A stretch of DNA of 64,000 nucleotides from Desulfocapsaceae bacterium (GCA_031292275.1 JARLHL010000105.1:1-64000), one strand, 5' to 3'; counted from the first letter of the stretch, positions 35,901 through 44,666 are shown. Made by a program: numbers and translations. Notes: generated by a model from the sequence alone, not told the origin.

Positions 35901-36976
35901 CTGCTCTGGCCGCCCGTACCGACAGCGCCGGGTTCAAACCATGGCTCCGCCATGTGTGCCTGGCCCGTGGCATGCAAAAGGCCTAGGTCCAGTGTTTCCA
36001 GAGTGAGGCTGGCAGGCTCATTTCCGCCGCCGGAAAATCCGGCTTTGAGATTGAGGTTCTCCCCCAGAGCCTGGGGCAAAAGAAACTCCGGCCAGCGCAT
36101 GCCCTTCCCCTGCAGGGTGAGTGTGCCGGTTAACGGGCTGCCCGGTTTCAACGTCGGGTCAGGCAGGACGAGGTCGAGATTCAGGTTGAGTTCCCCTCCC
36201 CATTGAAAGCTGGAAGAGCCGGAGGAGGCCTCGGCCGGAATATGCAATATCTGCACAAGCATCTGTTGCCAGGGAGCGTGATCAAAGGCCGTTGCGGCAA
36301 GTTCAGCATGCATGCCGCCGGTGAGCGTGTCGATGGTTCCGGCGGCATGCATGCTGACACCCAGCCCTCCCGTATCCTGCAGGGGAGACTTGCAATCAAG
36401 CCCAGCTGTCAGAATTCCCTTTTTAAGCGTAGCGGCTCCCTCGGCATTCAGAGACAGGAAGGGTTCCGGCAGTCCGAGAAGACTGCCCGGCAGAGTCCCT
36501 TTATCAACCCGGACACTGTCGAGCCGGATGGCAACCGGCAAATCAAGCTGTGTCGCAAAAAACGGTTTTTCCTCCTGGTTGGCCCCGGCTTCCTCTGTTT
36601 CATTCAGAAGAGGGAGGCGTAACAGCTCGGGCTCAGTAAGGCGCAGCGAATTCACAACGAGCGTTCCTGCAACCAGCTGCCGCAACGAAAGAGCCACCTC
36701 CAATTCTTTTACAGACAGAAAAGGGCCGGAAGCATCGGCGAGGCGGAGATCATGTATCAAGAGGCGATACGGCAAGGGGCCGGTCACACCGCCGATGGAC
36801 ACATGCAGGCCCTCTTCACCAAGGGAGCGGACAATGAAAACGGTCAGGAAGTTTTCAGCCGCCGGGGTGCGCAGCCAGATCAACGCTCCCGCAGAGACAA
36901 GAAGGCAAAGCAGCGCAGCAATCCCCAGGAACATGGCCGTTGTACGCAGGAGTCGTTTAATAAGAGGGTTGTCCAT
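32930..36976 (-). CDS. tamB: Translocation and assembly module subunit TamB
   Basis: TamB spans the periplasm and works with TamA in outer-membrane protein or lipid transport. The 1348-aa product has a signal anchor (about residues 13-34, CLLVSAGALIWLR), a very long region of repeated beta-groove segments with alternating hydrophobic residues, and the C-terminal DUF490 (TamB) domain. That domain shows GSLRPVRGFFDLLSKPFAFT in part, TGDRQINPGIDL and LPQDEVMAQVLFGR. Length is close to E. coli TamB (1259). It overlaps the tamA stop by one base (TAATG), so the pair is coupled. Confidence 0.93.
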   Translation of the reverse strand: MDNPLIKRLLRTTAMFLGIAALLCLLVSAGALIWLRTPAAENFLTVFIVRSLGEEGLHVSIGGVTGPLPYRLLIHDLRLADASGPFLSVKELEVALSLRQLVAGTLVVNSLRLTEPELLRLPLLNETEEAGANQEEKPFFATQLDLPVAIRLDSVRVDKGTLPGSLLGLPEPFLSLNAEGAATLKKGILTAGLDCKSPLQDTGGLGVSMHAAGTIDTLTGGMHAELAATAFDHAPWQQMLVQILHIPAEASSGSSSFQWGGELNLNLDLVLPDPTLKPGSPLTGTLTLQGKGMRWPEFLLPQALGENLNLKAGFSGGGNEPASLTLETLDLGLLHATGQAHMAEPWFEPGAVGTGGQSRSGNRSMAPGELEAELFVNIADLAPLQIGVSGPLALDLRAGGTLNALKATLVASSQELISPAVTLQGAAARLDGSIDMQPGGSLNAAGTIESGVQQLFGGPGEADASWKVSLQTDGTLIATLSRLHAQSAGIALNGDLTARVASSLTLEGKLSAEVLDWSRLSSLSGMGLAGGAGRADLLLGGKDARQDALMTVQLTDLHLRGNIAERGGKSEIDSGVFLHDAAGELKLTDIFRNPSASMNVRLGRGNAGPLAWSSGTARLDGSLRDGNFSLDFRGGGQAVAATGSTSKRPADTAAPMDRINGHAVASGGADPTDTLGPLAVRGNYNGLKKEVTLVQAFLAIPSLVSPPPPDLQPVPGRGTRFGIRLQKPVCLSLDKGIRIHDLNVSFLPGGSLKADLNVEPETLAVDASLSALPVDFFRIFTNSPLPSGVIDAQAVYSTPSGGPRGTISLNTRLGLPAADDKTKAARAGAVSSFRPLLTVRTEAALDRAAGTAGASGSLALRGRGKIVVEPGGGSKGGDLSFVLPMQMMENGLPAPNMKGPLTAALHWQGPADLFWRIAAIPDRRLTGRTKVDLAVSGSMEAPKIELEAFLADGRYEDRVTGLLLTDITLESHATPDGLARAVLALGDGKGGTLALEGLLTQSGDQASVALRGQVKHLQPLHRDDISLILSGLFGVNGPLSAPVVTANILVERGEVTLLSTLSDSSIQTLNIADKDEPSAMHGPGGPTCAVVVDVPGRFFIRGRGLDSEWQGLLHFDGPIAEPHLTGSLRPVRGFFDLLSKPFAFTNGEIVFTGDRQINPGIDLTLTYSGPSIEAVVQVGGTASHPSLTLGSNPPLPQDEVMAQVLFGRSVSGLSNFEALQLANGMRELAGVGDNGLASVGSMRKILGLDVLRVSGGGNGQQRRSTGEFDAAGGFRPSNGSGTQSNTEPGPTVEAGKYINDSFYMGIEQGATPESTGVRVEMELFPNVNIEGRTSPSSSQVGVGWRKNY

Positions 36977-38997
36977 TAGAAACTCTGCCCGATACTGATA
37001 TAAAATTGCAGATGCGCATCATCATTTCGCGGATTCAGAGGGGTGGCCACATCAAAGCGAAAAGGGCCGAGGGCCGTGTAATAACGCAGGCCGACGCCGG
37101 CACCCCAGCGCAGATTTTTACCGATGTCACCCAAATCCGGTGTCGAATCCTCAAAGGCCATTCCACCATCCAAAAATGTCACAAGCCCCCACTCCGCCGA
37201 TATTTTCCAGCGTGATTCAAGCCCGAACTCCACAACCGAAGATCCTCCCAGCGGATCGTTGTCCTTGTTGCGCGGTCCTAATGACTGATATGCATACCCG
37301 CGCACCGAGCCCCCTCCCCCGCTGTAAAACCGCTCTGAAGGAGGAATTTGCCCGGCAGGCGCCCCGGTAACGGTGCCATAAGCCCCCCGAAGGGCAAGGA
37401 CGAGCCTGCCGTCTTTCTCCAAGGGGATGAAGCCCTGTGCGTCAATGCGGGAACGCAGTATGGAAAACTCGCCGCTGTATTCCCCCGTGTAGGGCGCGAG
37501 TGAAAACATCACCCGCGCCCCGCGGGTTGCATCCAGGAGATTGCCGGTATTGTCATAGGTCATTCCCAGGGGAAGCCCGAGCACCATATACTCATGCCGC
37601 GGTTCATCCGGATCCCTGATCGATCCTGCCTCCAGGCTGCCCTGGACACTGCCCGTCCAGCTGGCAGAGAAACGGCGTTCTATACCGGCGGAAACGGCTG
37701 CGGACTGCAGATCATAGGCGTCCGTATGCTGATTCAGCAGCCCGGCCCGGGCAATAAACGCCTGGTCAGAACGCAAAAAGAACGGAAGACGATATGTGCC
37801 GGTCAGCCCCTGCATGTCGGCCCATATCGGCAGTTCTAGACGCAGGCGGTCTCCCTGGCCGGTGATGTTGCGGTGCTCCCAGAGCCCCTGCACCCCGGGA
37901 CCGAAATCGGAGTCATATTTAATGGAGCCGCCCACGATTCTTTGCGCTGCGCTGGTGTAGGTTGCAACGATGGGGCGAAGGCCGGAGGCATCTTCGCCCT
38001 GCGCCGGAGCAATGTCGAGGGATTGAAAAAGTCCGCTGCGGCGGAGGCTGTCACGAAAGCGGTTTACCTGTTCCTGATTCCAGGGTGCACCCGGCTGCCA
38101 GGTACGCTGAGAGGTAAAGTAGGCAGGACGGACAGAATGGTCGCCATGGACTTCGACCCCGCCCATCCGCACAAAAGCGCCGGGGGAGATATGCACTTCG
38201 GATTCAAGCAGTCTGGTATTGCGGTCAAGGATATGGCGGGTGGAGGCGATAACCGCGAAGGGATAGCCCTGGTTGCGGAAGGCCTCACGCACCCGGTCAA
38301 TGGCGGCGAGGACATCCCCCGCGACAGCTGGAGCGCCAACCGGCAGCCCGACATCGGCCAGGGATTTCGGCAGGCGCCCGCCTTCGACCGGCAACTTCGG
38401 CCAGGTCACACTGCTTTGCCCCATGCGGTATTGCGGACCGGGAGTAAAGATCACATGAACATCCACCGGGCGTTCCCTCCCTGCTGCAGTAGCATTGCCG
38501 TCTGGGCCCGGAGCTGTGCCGGATGATAAGCGGTCGGACGGTTCGATTCGTCCAAGGACGCTGCCTTCGTAATATCCGTTAGAATGCAGGATATCCCGCC
38601 CGGTCTTGAGCGAGACGTTCAGACGTTGCTCCAGACCGGTCAAGGTCTGCGGATGAACATCTATTAGACTGTAGAGCAGGCTGCTTCTTTTAAAAGCGCC
38701 GGCCAGTTCAGGCATGTCCGGGGCGGATAATTCCACAGAATAAACAATGCCGTCCCCAGTGGGCATATGAGCAGGAGCGGCAGCCGGCGCGGAAACGAAA
38801 TCCGGAGGAAGCTGCGGCGCGGGCACAGGGCCTGCAGGATCGCTTTTGATGAGGGCAATGGCCCTTTCGGTGCTGTCAGTATTCGGGCTGTCTTTGTTGG
38901 CATATACAGCCACAGCCTGCTGTCCGGAGCATCCCGGGAGCAAAACAAGGCACAACAGCAAAAACATTGTCTCGATGGACGCCATGCAGCCATTCAT
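36976..38997 (-). CDS. tamA: Outer-membrane protein TamA, possibly lipidated
   Basis: TamA is an Omp85-family barrel with periplasmic POTRA domains. From the ATG at 38997 the product is 673 aa. An upstream in-frame start at 39051 would only add residues before the signal sequence. POTRA-like segments lie at about residues 65-345 and the 16-strand barrel at about 355-673, with YDSDFGPGVQGLWEHRN, the GGGGSVRGY loop typical of Omp85 lid locks, and a terminal F. The signal sequence ends LLPGC (Cys23), a lipobox, which TamA normally lacks. It is coupled to tamB and lies about 50 bases after the binding-protein gene. Confidence 0.9.
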   Translation of the reverse strand: MNGCMASIETMFLLLCLVLLPGCSGQQAVAVYANKDSPNTDSTERAIALIKSDPAGPVPAPQLPPDFVSAPAAAPAHMPTGDGIVYSVELSAPDMPELAGAFKRSSLLYSLIDVHPQTLTGLEQRLNVSLKTGRDILHSNGYYEGSVLGRIEPSDRLSSGTAPGPDGNATAAGRERPVDVHVIFTPGPQYRMGQSSVTWPKLPVEGGRLPKSLADVGLPVGAPAVAGDVLAAIDRVREAFRNQGYPFAVIASTRHILDRNTRLLESEVHISPGAFVRMGGVEVHGDHSVRPAYFTSQRTWQPGAPWNQEQVNRFRDSLRRSGLFQSLDIAPAQGEDASGLRPIVATYTSAAQRIVGGSIKYDSDFGPGVQGLWEHRNITGQGDRLRLELPIWADMQGLTGTYRLPFFLRSDQAFIARAGLLNQHTDAYDLQSAAVSAGIERRFSASWTGSVQGSLEAGSIRDPDEPRHEYMVLGLPLGMTYDNTGNLLDATRGARVMFSLAPYTGEYSGEFSILRSRIDAQGFIPLEKDGRLVLALRGAYGTVTGAPAGQIPPSERFYSGGGGSVRGYAYQSLGPRNKDNDPLGGSSVVEFGLESRWKISAEWGLVTFLDGGMAFEDSTPDLGDIGKNLRWGAGVGLRYYTALGPFRFDVATPLNPRNDDAHLQFYISIGQSF

Positions 38998-39050
38998 GTT
39001 CCTGCTGTCCTTCCCGCCTTCGAGTCCGTCCGCCGATACGGGCAATCCCA

Positions 39051-40199
39051 TTATTGCGCCTTTATGGAAGGGCTCCCGACCTCGACAAATTGTCCGTTCT
39101 TGACCTGGTACATGGAGAAGCCGGCGCCAATGGCATCTCCTTTTGCGTCAAAAGAAATTTTGCCGATGGGAGTATCCACCTTTTCCGTCTGCAGGACCTT
39201 TTTCAAATCGTCGAGGTTTTCGTTACCTGCCCTCTTTATCGCATTCATCAGGACCAGGGCAGCCGCATATGCATTCTCGTAGAATGCGCCTGGATCACTC
39301 TGGTAAGTCTTTTTATGGGCGGCAACGGCTTCCAGGGCAACGGGATTTCCTGAGGTATCCCGGGGGCCGGAGGCGTATACGCCTTCAGCATCCTTGCCGG
39401 CGACCTTGATGAAGGTATTGTCCTTGACGCCGTCGTCCGAAATAAAATCTATGGTAAGGCGTTTTTTTCTCATCATGCCGACGATCTTCGATGCTTCCGG
39501 ATGGTATCCGCCGAACATCACCGCAGTTGCGCCGGACTGTTTGATCTTTTGAACGATCGCCGAATAGTCGACTGCGCCCGGAGTGATCCCCTCGAAAAGG
39601 ACCACCTGTCCCTCTCCTGACGCCTCAATGAATTTTTTGGCAAATTCCGCAAATCCCTTGCCGTAATCTCCTTTATCATGGATAAGAGCAATTTTTTTCA
39701 GCTTCAGCACCTGCAGGGTGAAATCAACATCGAGTTTCGCCTGGGCATCATCCGGAGCGATTGTCCTGAAAAAATTCGGATATTCACCGGATTCCGTCAG
39801 CTCGGGACTGGTGGCCGACGGAGACATGACCAGGACGCCCGCATTTTTATAGAGAGGTAATGCCGCCTTGGTAGCCCCCGAACAGATATGGCCCAGGACA
39901 ATTTTCACCCCTTCAGAGACCAGTTTCGCCGCCGTATTCGCTGCAATCTCAGGCTTGCAGACATCATCGTTGACAAGAATTTCAATTTTCCTGCCGTTTA
40001 TGCCCCCGGCGGCATTCACCTGCTCCACTACCAGACGCACCGCGTTGACCGTGGGAAGCCCGTAGGATGCAAGGTCGCCGCTCTGCGCACCGGCCACACC
40101 CAGTTTAATGGTCTCCCCTGCTCCGCATTCAACGGACAGCAGCATAATTACCAGGGCAACTCCAACTGCAATAAATCTGCTTCGACGACAGCGTCCCAT
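39051..40199 (-). CDS. Branched-chain-amino-acid-type periplasmic substrate-binding protein (LivJ/LivK-like)
   Basis: The 382-aa product has a signal peptide (residues 1-28) and a two-lobe periplasmic binding fold (Peripla_BP_6). Marks are IKLGVAGAQSGDLASYG, NAAGGINGRKIE and DDAQAKLDVDF. Relatives bind leucine, isoleucine, valine, short amides or other small ligands for an ABC importer. No livH, livM, livG or livF is near, so it is orphan. It is encoded just upstream of tamA-tamB on the same strand with a 53-base gap, so it may be co-transcribed with them, an uncommon arrangement. The ligand is unknown. Confidence 0.88.
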   Translation of the reverse strand: MGRCRRSRFIAVGVALVIMLLSVECGAGETIKLGVAGAQSGDLASYGLPTVNAVRLVVEQVNAAGGINGRKIEILVNDDVCKPEIAANTAAKLVSEGVKIVLGHICSGATKAALPLYKNAGVLVMSPSATSPELTESGEYPNFFRTIAPDDAQAKLDVDFTLQVLKLKKIALIHDKGDYGKGFAEFAKKFIEASGEGQVVLFEGITPGAVDYSAIVQKIKQSGATAVMFGGYHPEASKIVGMMRKKRLTIDFISDDGVKDNTFIKVAGKDAEGVYASGPRDTSGNPVALEAVAAHKKTYQSDPGAFYENAYAAALVLMNAIKRAGNENLDDLKKVLQTEKVDTPIGKISFDAKGDAIGAGFSMYQVKNGQFVEVGSPSIKAQ

Positions 40200-40348
40200 T
40201 CTCCCCTCCCTTAGGTTTTCAAGTCATGGTGCAGTTTGGAAAATTCAAGCGGAAAATTTAAAAAAATGATAGTTATTTCTTACGCGTCCTTGCCTGGAAA
40301 CAAAAGAAAAAAATCTATTGCAGGCATTCATTTATGCTCGCACATATA

Positions 40349-40354
40349 TATAAT
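40349..40354 (+). promoter_or_regulatory. TATAAT box of lpxK (possibly leaderless)
   Basis: A perfect TATAAT ends 8 bases before the lpxK ATG. TTCATT (40327-40332) at 16 bases is a weak -35 box. If used, transcription would start within a few bases of the ATG, which also has no ribosome site. Confidence 0.4.
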
Positions 40355-40362
40355 CCGACTCT

Positions 40363-41433
40363 ATGCTCAATCTCATCAGCACGTTATACACTCTAGGACG
40401 TCCCCTAAGCCCTCTTTACGGGCTGATCATGCAGGCCCGTTTTTTTCTGTATCGCAGCGGGATATGGCAACGGGAAAAAATGGATGTGCCTGTTATTTCT
40501 GTGGGTAATCTGACCATGGGAGGGACCGGCAAGACACCGGTTGTTCGGTATTTAGCCAGGTTTCTTCTCAGAAATGGCTATAAACCGGCGATCATCAGCC
40601 GAGGATACGGGGGCAAGGCAAGAGAGAAGGTCAACATGGTCTCAGATGGTAAAACCATCCTCCTCGATGCACTGCAGGCAGGTGACGAACCCCGCTTCTT
40701 GGCGGAGTCGACTCCCGGCGTTCCGGTGATTACAGGGACGCTGCGGACCCATCCCTGCCATTTTGCCATCAAAGAATTGTCGTGCGATATCCTCATCCTG
40801 GACGACGGCTTCCAGCACCTGGCAGTCAGCCGCGACCTTGACTTGGTGCTCTTTAACGCCTTGACGCTGGCCGGGAACAACAGGGTTTTTCCGGGCGGCC
40901 CTCTGCGTGAGCCCTTCTCGGCGCTGTCCCGGGCCGATGCCTTTTTCCTGACCGGCTCACAGGAAATCACATCATCAAAGGTCAGACAGTTCATCGAATT
41001 CCTGCTCCGTAGGGCTCCGGATCGTCCTGTCTTTCTGAGCACCTACTCCCCTACAGGATGTCGGAAAATGGGCAGCGCAGATCCTGTCTCCTTGCAGGAC
41101 ATACCCTCCCGGCTCTTTGGTTTCTGCGGTATCGCCGAACCCGAGCGTTTCCGGAAAAGCCTGGAAGACTGTGGCTTTATACTCACCGGTTTTCTTGCAC
41201 TACGAGACCATCAGGATTATTCTCCTGATCATATAAATGCACTCTTTCAGACAGCCGAAGAGACAGGAGCGGAGGCCCTTATCACTACCGAAAAGGATAT
41301 GGTCAAATTACACAAATTACACGGCCTGACTCCTGCGCCTCCTCTTTTCAGCCTTGACATGGATGTGGGAATGGACCCCGCATTTGACGAGTATCTTCTG
41401 GCAAGGCTGGCCGCCTGGCAAAAGAGGCCATAA
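40363..41433 (+). CDS. lpxK: Tetraacyldisaccharide 4'-kinase LpxK
   Basis: LpxK phosphorylates the 4' position of the lipid A disaccharide at the inner membrane. The 356-aa product has an N-terminal membrane-associated helix (PLYGLIMQARFFLYR), the P-loop GNLTMGGTGKTP (about residues 48-59), ISRGYGGKA, the DDGFQH motif and FPGGPLREP. All fit the family, and the N-terminus aligns from the first Met, so the start is right though it lacks a ribosome site. lpxC follows on the same strand after about 290 bases and has its own upstream palindrome. Confidence 0.95.
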   Translation: MLNLISTLYTLGRPLSPLYGLIMQARFFLYRSGIWQREKMDVPVISVGNLTMGGTGKTPVVRYLARFLLRNGYKPAIISRGYGGKAREKVNMVSDGKTILLDALQAGDEPRFLAESTPGVPVITGTLRTHPCHFAIKELSCDILILDDGFQHLAVSRDLDLVLFNALTLAGNNRVFPGGPLREPFSALSRADAFFLTGSQEITSSKVRQFIEFLLRRAPDRPVFLSTYSPTGCRKMGSADPVSLQDIPSRLFGFCGIAEPERFRKSLEDCGFILTGFLALRDHQDYSPDHINALFQTAEETGAEALITTEKDMVKLHKLHGLTPAPPLFSLDMDVGMDPAFDEYLLARLAAWQKRP

Positions 41434-41673
41434 TCCTCTTTCCTGATGGCTGGGATCAAAATCTGTATGAGCCCCGGTCTTGGCCATGCTGGTCTTTGTC
41501 CCGGATCAGGAAGACATTCCTGGTGTTTTTTCCCATTGTGGGTTATTTACCACACAGGGGTGACACGGCTCCGAATCCGCATCCATCTTTTATCTGCATG
41601 AATAATCGAACTTTATCTTACAGTATAGTGTCCTATCACACAAACAGTCATCTGGAACATTTTTTGCAGGATA

Positions 41674-41689
41674 ATCTTCACGTGAAGAT
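41674..41689. promoter_or_regulatory. 16-bp palindrome upstream of lpxC (possible operator)
   Basis: ATCTTCAC is followed directly by its reverse complement GTGAAGAT, 35 bases before the lpxC start. A TATAGT at 41624-41629 lies upstream without a good -35 box. A two-fold symmetric site here could bind a dimeric regulator; no factor is known from the sequence. Confidence 0.4.
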
Positions 41690-41724
41690 AATTAACCATT
41701 AAACCTGTTCAAAAGGTGTTTGCT

Positions 41725-42723
41725 ATGCATGCCTCTGTCGACCCGCATCAATATACTCTCAAAAAAGCTGTCAATTGCTGCGGTATTGGTTTGCATTCCG
41801 GAAGAACCGTGAACCTTACCATCAAGCCTGCCCCCGTGAATAACGGTATCCGTTTTTTCCGATCGGACCTGAGCAATGGAAAACACATCAAGGCACATAT
41901 GGATAAGGTTGTTGACACACGCCTGGCGACAACCCTGGGCGACGATCAGATGAAGGTTTCCACAACCGAGCATCTGATGGCTGCTCTCCGCGGCTTTGGT
42001 ATTGATAACGCTGACATCGAGCTTGACACGGTTGAGATACCGATCATGGACGGAAGCGCCGGTCCTTTTATCCACCTCCTGAAGAAATCCGGACGAAAAA
42101 AACAGAACGGTCTGCGCAAGGTCCTCCGTATAACCAAAAAGATCACCTACACCGATGGAGACAAGACCATCAGCGTGACGCCTTATAACGGTTTCAAGGT
42201 TACAGGAGAAATTGTGTTCGACGATACCCTGATTCAGTCTCAGAAGTACAGCCTGAATGTCAGCCCGGAACGTTTTGTCAGGGAGATATCCGGAGCACGG
42301 ACCTTCGGGTATGTTGAACAGGTCGAAGAGCTGTGGGCCAATGGTCTGGCGCTTGGCGGGACACTGGAAAATGTCATTGCCATCCACTGGAACAGAAAAT
42401 CAATCCTCAATGAGGACGGCCTGCGCTTTGATGATGAGTTTATACGGCATAAAGTACTTGATCTGATTGGCGATCTCGCGCTTCTTGGCTGCCCCGTTCT
42501 TGGCCATGTAACAGCACGAAAATGCGGACATACGCAGCATCTGGCCTTTATGAAGGCCCTTGCGGACGCCTCTGACTGCTGGGAATTGATCGAGCTCAAG
42601 GGCAACGGCAGTCATTCCGTCCTTAATCAGGTGGTTTCCAGCACCAGGGCAGCCAGCGATATGCTTATGCCGTTTTTTAAACCGCAGCCGCAATCCATTG
42701 CACTCCAGGAGGCGGTATACTGA
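41725..42723 (+). CDS. lpxC: UDP-3-O-acyl-N-acetylglucosamine deacetylase LpxC
   Basis: LpxC carries out the committed step of lipid A synthesis, removing the acetyl group with a zinc ion. From the ATG at 41725 (preceded by AAAAGGTG) the product is 332 aa; a GTG three codons upstream is less likely. Zinc ligands are His83 in TTEHLMAA and His242/Asp246 in HKVLDLIGD. DGSAGPF and a later GHTQHL histidine (about 272) are as expected. It is about 25 residues longer than E. coli LpxC at the C-terminus. Function and location (cytoplasm) are firm. Confidence 0.96.
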   Translation: MHASVDPHQYTLKKAVNCCGIGLHSGRTVNLTIKPAPVNNGIRFFRSDLSNGKHIKAHMDKVVDTRLATTLGDDQMKVSTTEHLMAALRGFGIDNADIELDTVEIPIMDGSAGPFIHLLKKSGRKKQNGLRKVLRITKKITYTDGDKTISVTPYNGFKVTGEIVFDDTLIQSQKYSLNVSPERFVREISGARTFGYVEQVEELWANGLALGGTLENVIAIHWNRKSILNEDGLRFDDEFIRHKVLDLIGDLALLGCPVLGHVTARKCGHTQHLAFMKALADASDCWELIELKGNGSHSVLNQVVSSTRAASDMLMPFFKPQPQSIALQEAVY

Positions 42724-42764
42724 ACCGATCCGCCTCCTTTTGATTAAAACGGGTCCCGGCAAGA

Positions 42765-43181
42765 TTATTCACCGATAATTTTGACCAGTACCCGTTTTTT
42801 TCGTTTTCCATCAAATTCCCCGTAAAATATCTGCTCCCAGGGACCGAAGTGCAGTTTTCCTGCACTCACCGCCACCACGACCTCCCGCCCCATTATCTGG
42901 CGCTTCAAATGGGCATCGGCATTATCCTCATATCCGTTATGCTTATACTGTTCAACTGGGGTATGGGGGGCCAGTCGTTCGAGCCACACCTCATAGTCGG
43001 CATGCAGGCCCGATTCATCATCATTGATAAAAACAGATGCGGTGATATGCATTGCGTTACAAAGAAGGAGCCCTTCCTGAATGCCGCTTTCCCGCAGACA
43101 CTCTTCAACCTTTTCGGTTATATTGATGAAACCCCTTCGGAGAGGCAGGTTAAAATAAAGTTCTTTACAGTATGATTTCAT
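42765..43181 (-). CDS. YjbQ-family protein (secondary thiamine-phosphate synthase enzyme)
   Basis: YjbQ proteins (UPF0047) are small and form trimers; one member has a weak thiamine-phosphate synthase activity, but the main role is unknown. The 138-aa product has the family motifs [25 protein letters not shown] and the closing [20 protein letters not shown], given here in part. Histidines in these motifs form a metal-like pocket. Length is typical. The start at 43181 has an AGGAG site. It is transcribed away from the lipid cluster and converges on lpxC. Confidence 0.92.
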   Translation of the reverse strand: MKSYCKELYFNLPLRRGFINITEKVEECLRESGIQEGLLLCNAMHITASVFINDDESGLHADYEVWLERLAPHTPVEQYKHNGYEDNADAHLKRQIMGREVVVAVSAGKLHFGPWEQIFYGEFDGKRKKRVLVKIIGE

Positions 43182-43194
43182 TCCCGATTATCTC

Positions 43195-43223
43195 CTGATC
43201 TTTTCGGTTATACCTGATATAAT
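43195..43223 (+). promoter_or_regulatory. Possible promoter of the ketosynthase cluster
   Basis: A perfect TATAAT (43218-43223) lies about 200 bases before the ketosynthase start. At a 17-base spacing the -35 position reads CTGATC (three of six). A leader of some 195 bases would follow. Confidence 0.35.
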
Positions 43224-43424
43224 TCACACAAAAGTCAGCATTACACTTGAATTTTCTTTGATTTTATCCTAAAAATCACAATTTTGGCCCAGGCGGAATA
43301 CGCATACATCAAACAATGCGTGCTCAACAATGTATTGAATTAGGGCAGTGTTGTTTGATTTTTTCCGCAGAGCCCTAACAATTCAACACGATTTCACGGC
43401 ATTTTACACCTCTACAGAGGCATC

Positions 43425-44666
43425 ATGACAGATTTGCAACAGAGAATAGTTATAACGGGTGTTGGTCTCGCCGCCCCCAACGCGAATACCATCCAGGACT
43501 TCAGAGCCAAGCTCCTGCGGGGGGAAAGCAATATCCAGGAGATTGACTTACGGTACTTCGGCAAGGCGCCTGCGGGCTTATGCAGCTTTCCCGAGACACA
43601 ATACCGCAAAAAAAAGGATAACAAAAGGGGAACACGTGCCGGTTGTCTTGGCGTATATTGCGCCCATGAGGCCATCAGGGACGCCGACCTCTCCCTTGAA
43701 TATTATGACAAATCGCGTATAGGCGTCTATATAGGCCTGACCGAGCACGGCACAGTGGAAACGGAGAATGAGATCTACAATATCAGCCAATATGGCTATA
43801 ATGTTGATTATTGGACGCATCACCACAATCCGCGGACCGTCTTGAACAATCCTGCCGGCGAAATAACCATGAGCCTGGGGATCACCGGACCGCATTATTC
43901 CATAGGGGCGGCCTGCGCGGCAGGAAATGCCTCTCTGATCCAGGGCGTGCAGATGCTGCGTCTGGGGGAGGTAGACATGGCCCTCGCCGGCGGCGTTTCG
44001 GAATCCACCGGTTCTTTCGGCATTTTTGCCAGTTTCAAGGCCCAGGGGGCGCTTGCCTCTGCCCCTGATCCACGCCAGGCCTGCCGCCCTTTCGATAAAA
44101 ACAGAAATGGCATTGTTGTCTCCGAGGGAGCGGCCATCTATGTCCTTGAATCCCTGGAAAAGGCCCTTGCGAGAAACGCCCCCATCTATGGAGAGATTGT
44201 CGGATACGCCATGAATTCCGACGCCAACGATTTTGTGCTTCCACTGGGCGAAAGGCAGGCCGAGTGCATGCAATTGGCATTGAACCGGGCTGGGATGAAG
44301 CCGCAGGATATCGATATCATCAGTACCCACGCCACCGGGACTCCGCAGGGCGATATTGAAGAATGCAAGGCAATTCGCCAAGTCTTTGACAACTGTCCCA
44401 CTACCTATCTGAATAACACCAAGAGCATTATAGGGCATGCCATGGGAGCAGCAGGCGTTCTGGAACTAGCCGGGAACCTTCCTTCTTTTCAGGATAATAC
44501 TGTACACCCGACTATCAATGTACAGTCGCTTGACCCGGAATGTTTCCTGCCGAATCTGGTCATGAATAAACCCCTGCAGGTGGAGAACATTTCAACAATC
44601 CTGAATAATTCTTTCGGGATGGTCGGAATCAACTCGACTGTGATCATAAAGAAATATACAAGATAG
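43425..44666 (+). CDS. Beta-ketoacyl-ACP synthase (FabF-like ketosynthase)
   Basis: This enzyme condenses malonyl-ACP with an acyl chain. The 413-aa product has the full FabF-type triad: Cys164 in GAACAAGNAS, His302 in STHATGTPQGD and His338 in KSIIGHAMGAAG, plus Lys333. So it should be active and decarboxylative, unlike an OleA or a chain-length factor. It opens a co-directional set with an ACP, two CrtI-like flavoproteins, a ketoreductase and a dehydratase, which points to a dedicated acyl product and not bulk fatty acids. A 166-base gap with an inverted repeat separates it from the ACP gene. Chain length and substrate cannot be read from the sequence. Confidence 0.93.
   Translation: MTDLQQRIVITGVGLAAPNANTIQDFRAKLLRGESNIQEIDLRYFGKAPAGLCSFPETQYRKKKDNKRGTRAGCLGVYCAHEAIRDADLSLEYYDKSRIGVYIGLTEHGTVETENEIYNISQYGYNVDYWTHHHNPRTVLNNPAGEITMSLGITGPHYSIGAACAAGNASLIQGVQMLRLGEVDMALAGGVSESTGSFGIFASFKAQGALASAPDPRQACRPFDKNRNGIVVSEGAAIYVLESLEKALARNAPIYGEIVGYAMNSDANDFVLPLGERQAECMQLALNRAGMKPQDIDIISTHATGTPQGDIEECKAIRQVFDNCPTTYLNNTKSIIGHAMGAAGVLELAGNLPSFQDNTVHPTINVQSLDPECFLPNLVMNKPLQVENISTILNNSFGMVGINSTVIIKKYTR

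Noticed and set aside
43425-44666. Ketosynthase as a stand-in for the missing OleA
   Set aside because: It has the Cys-His-His triad of decarboxylating FabF enzymes, whereas OleA is a thiolase-type enzyme with a different active site.
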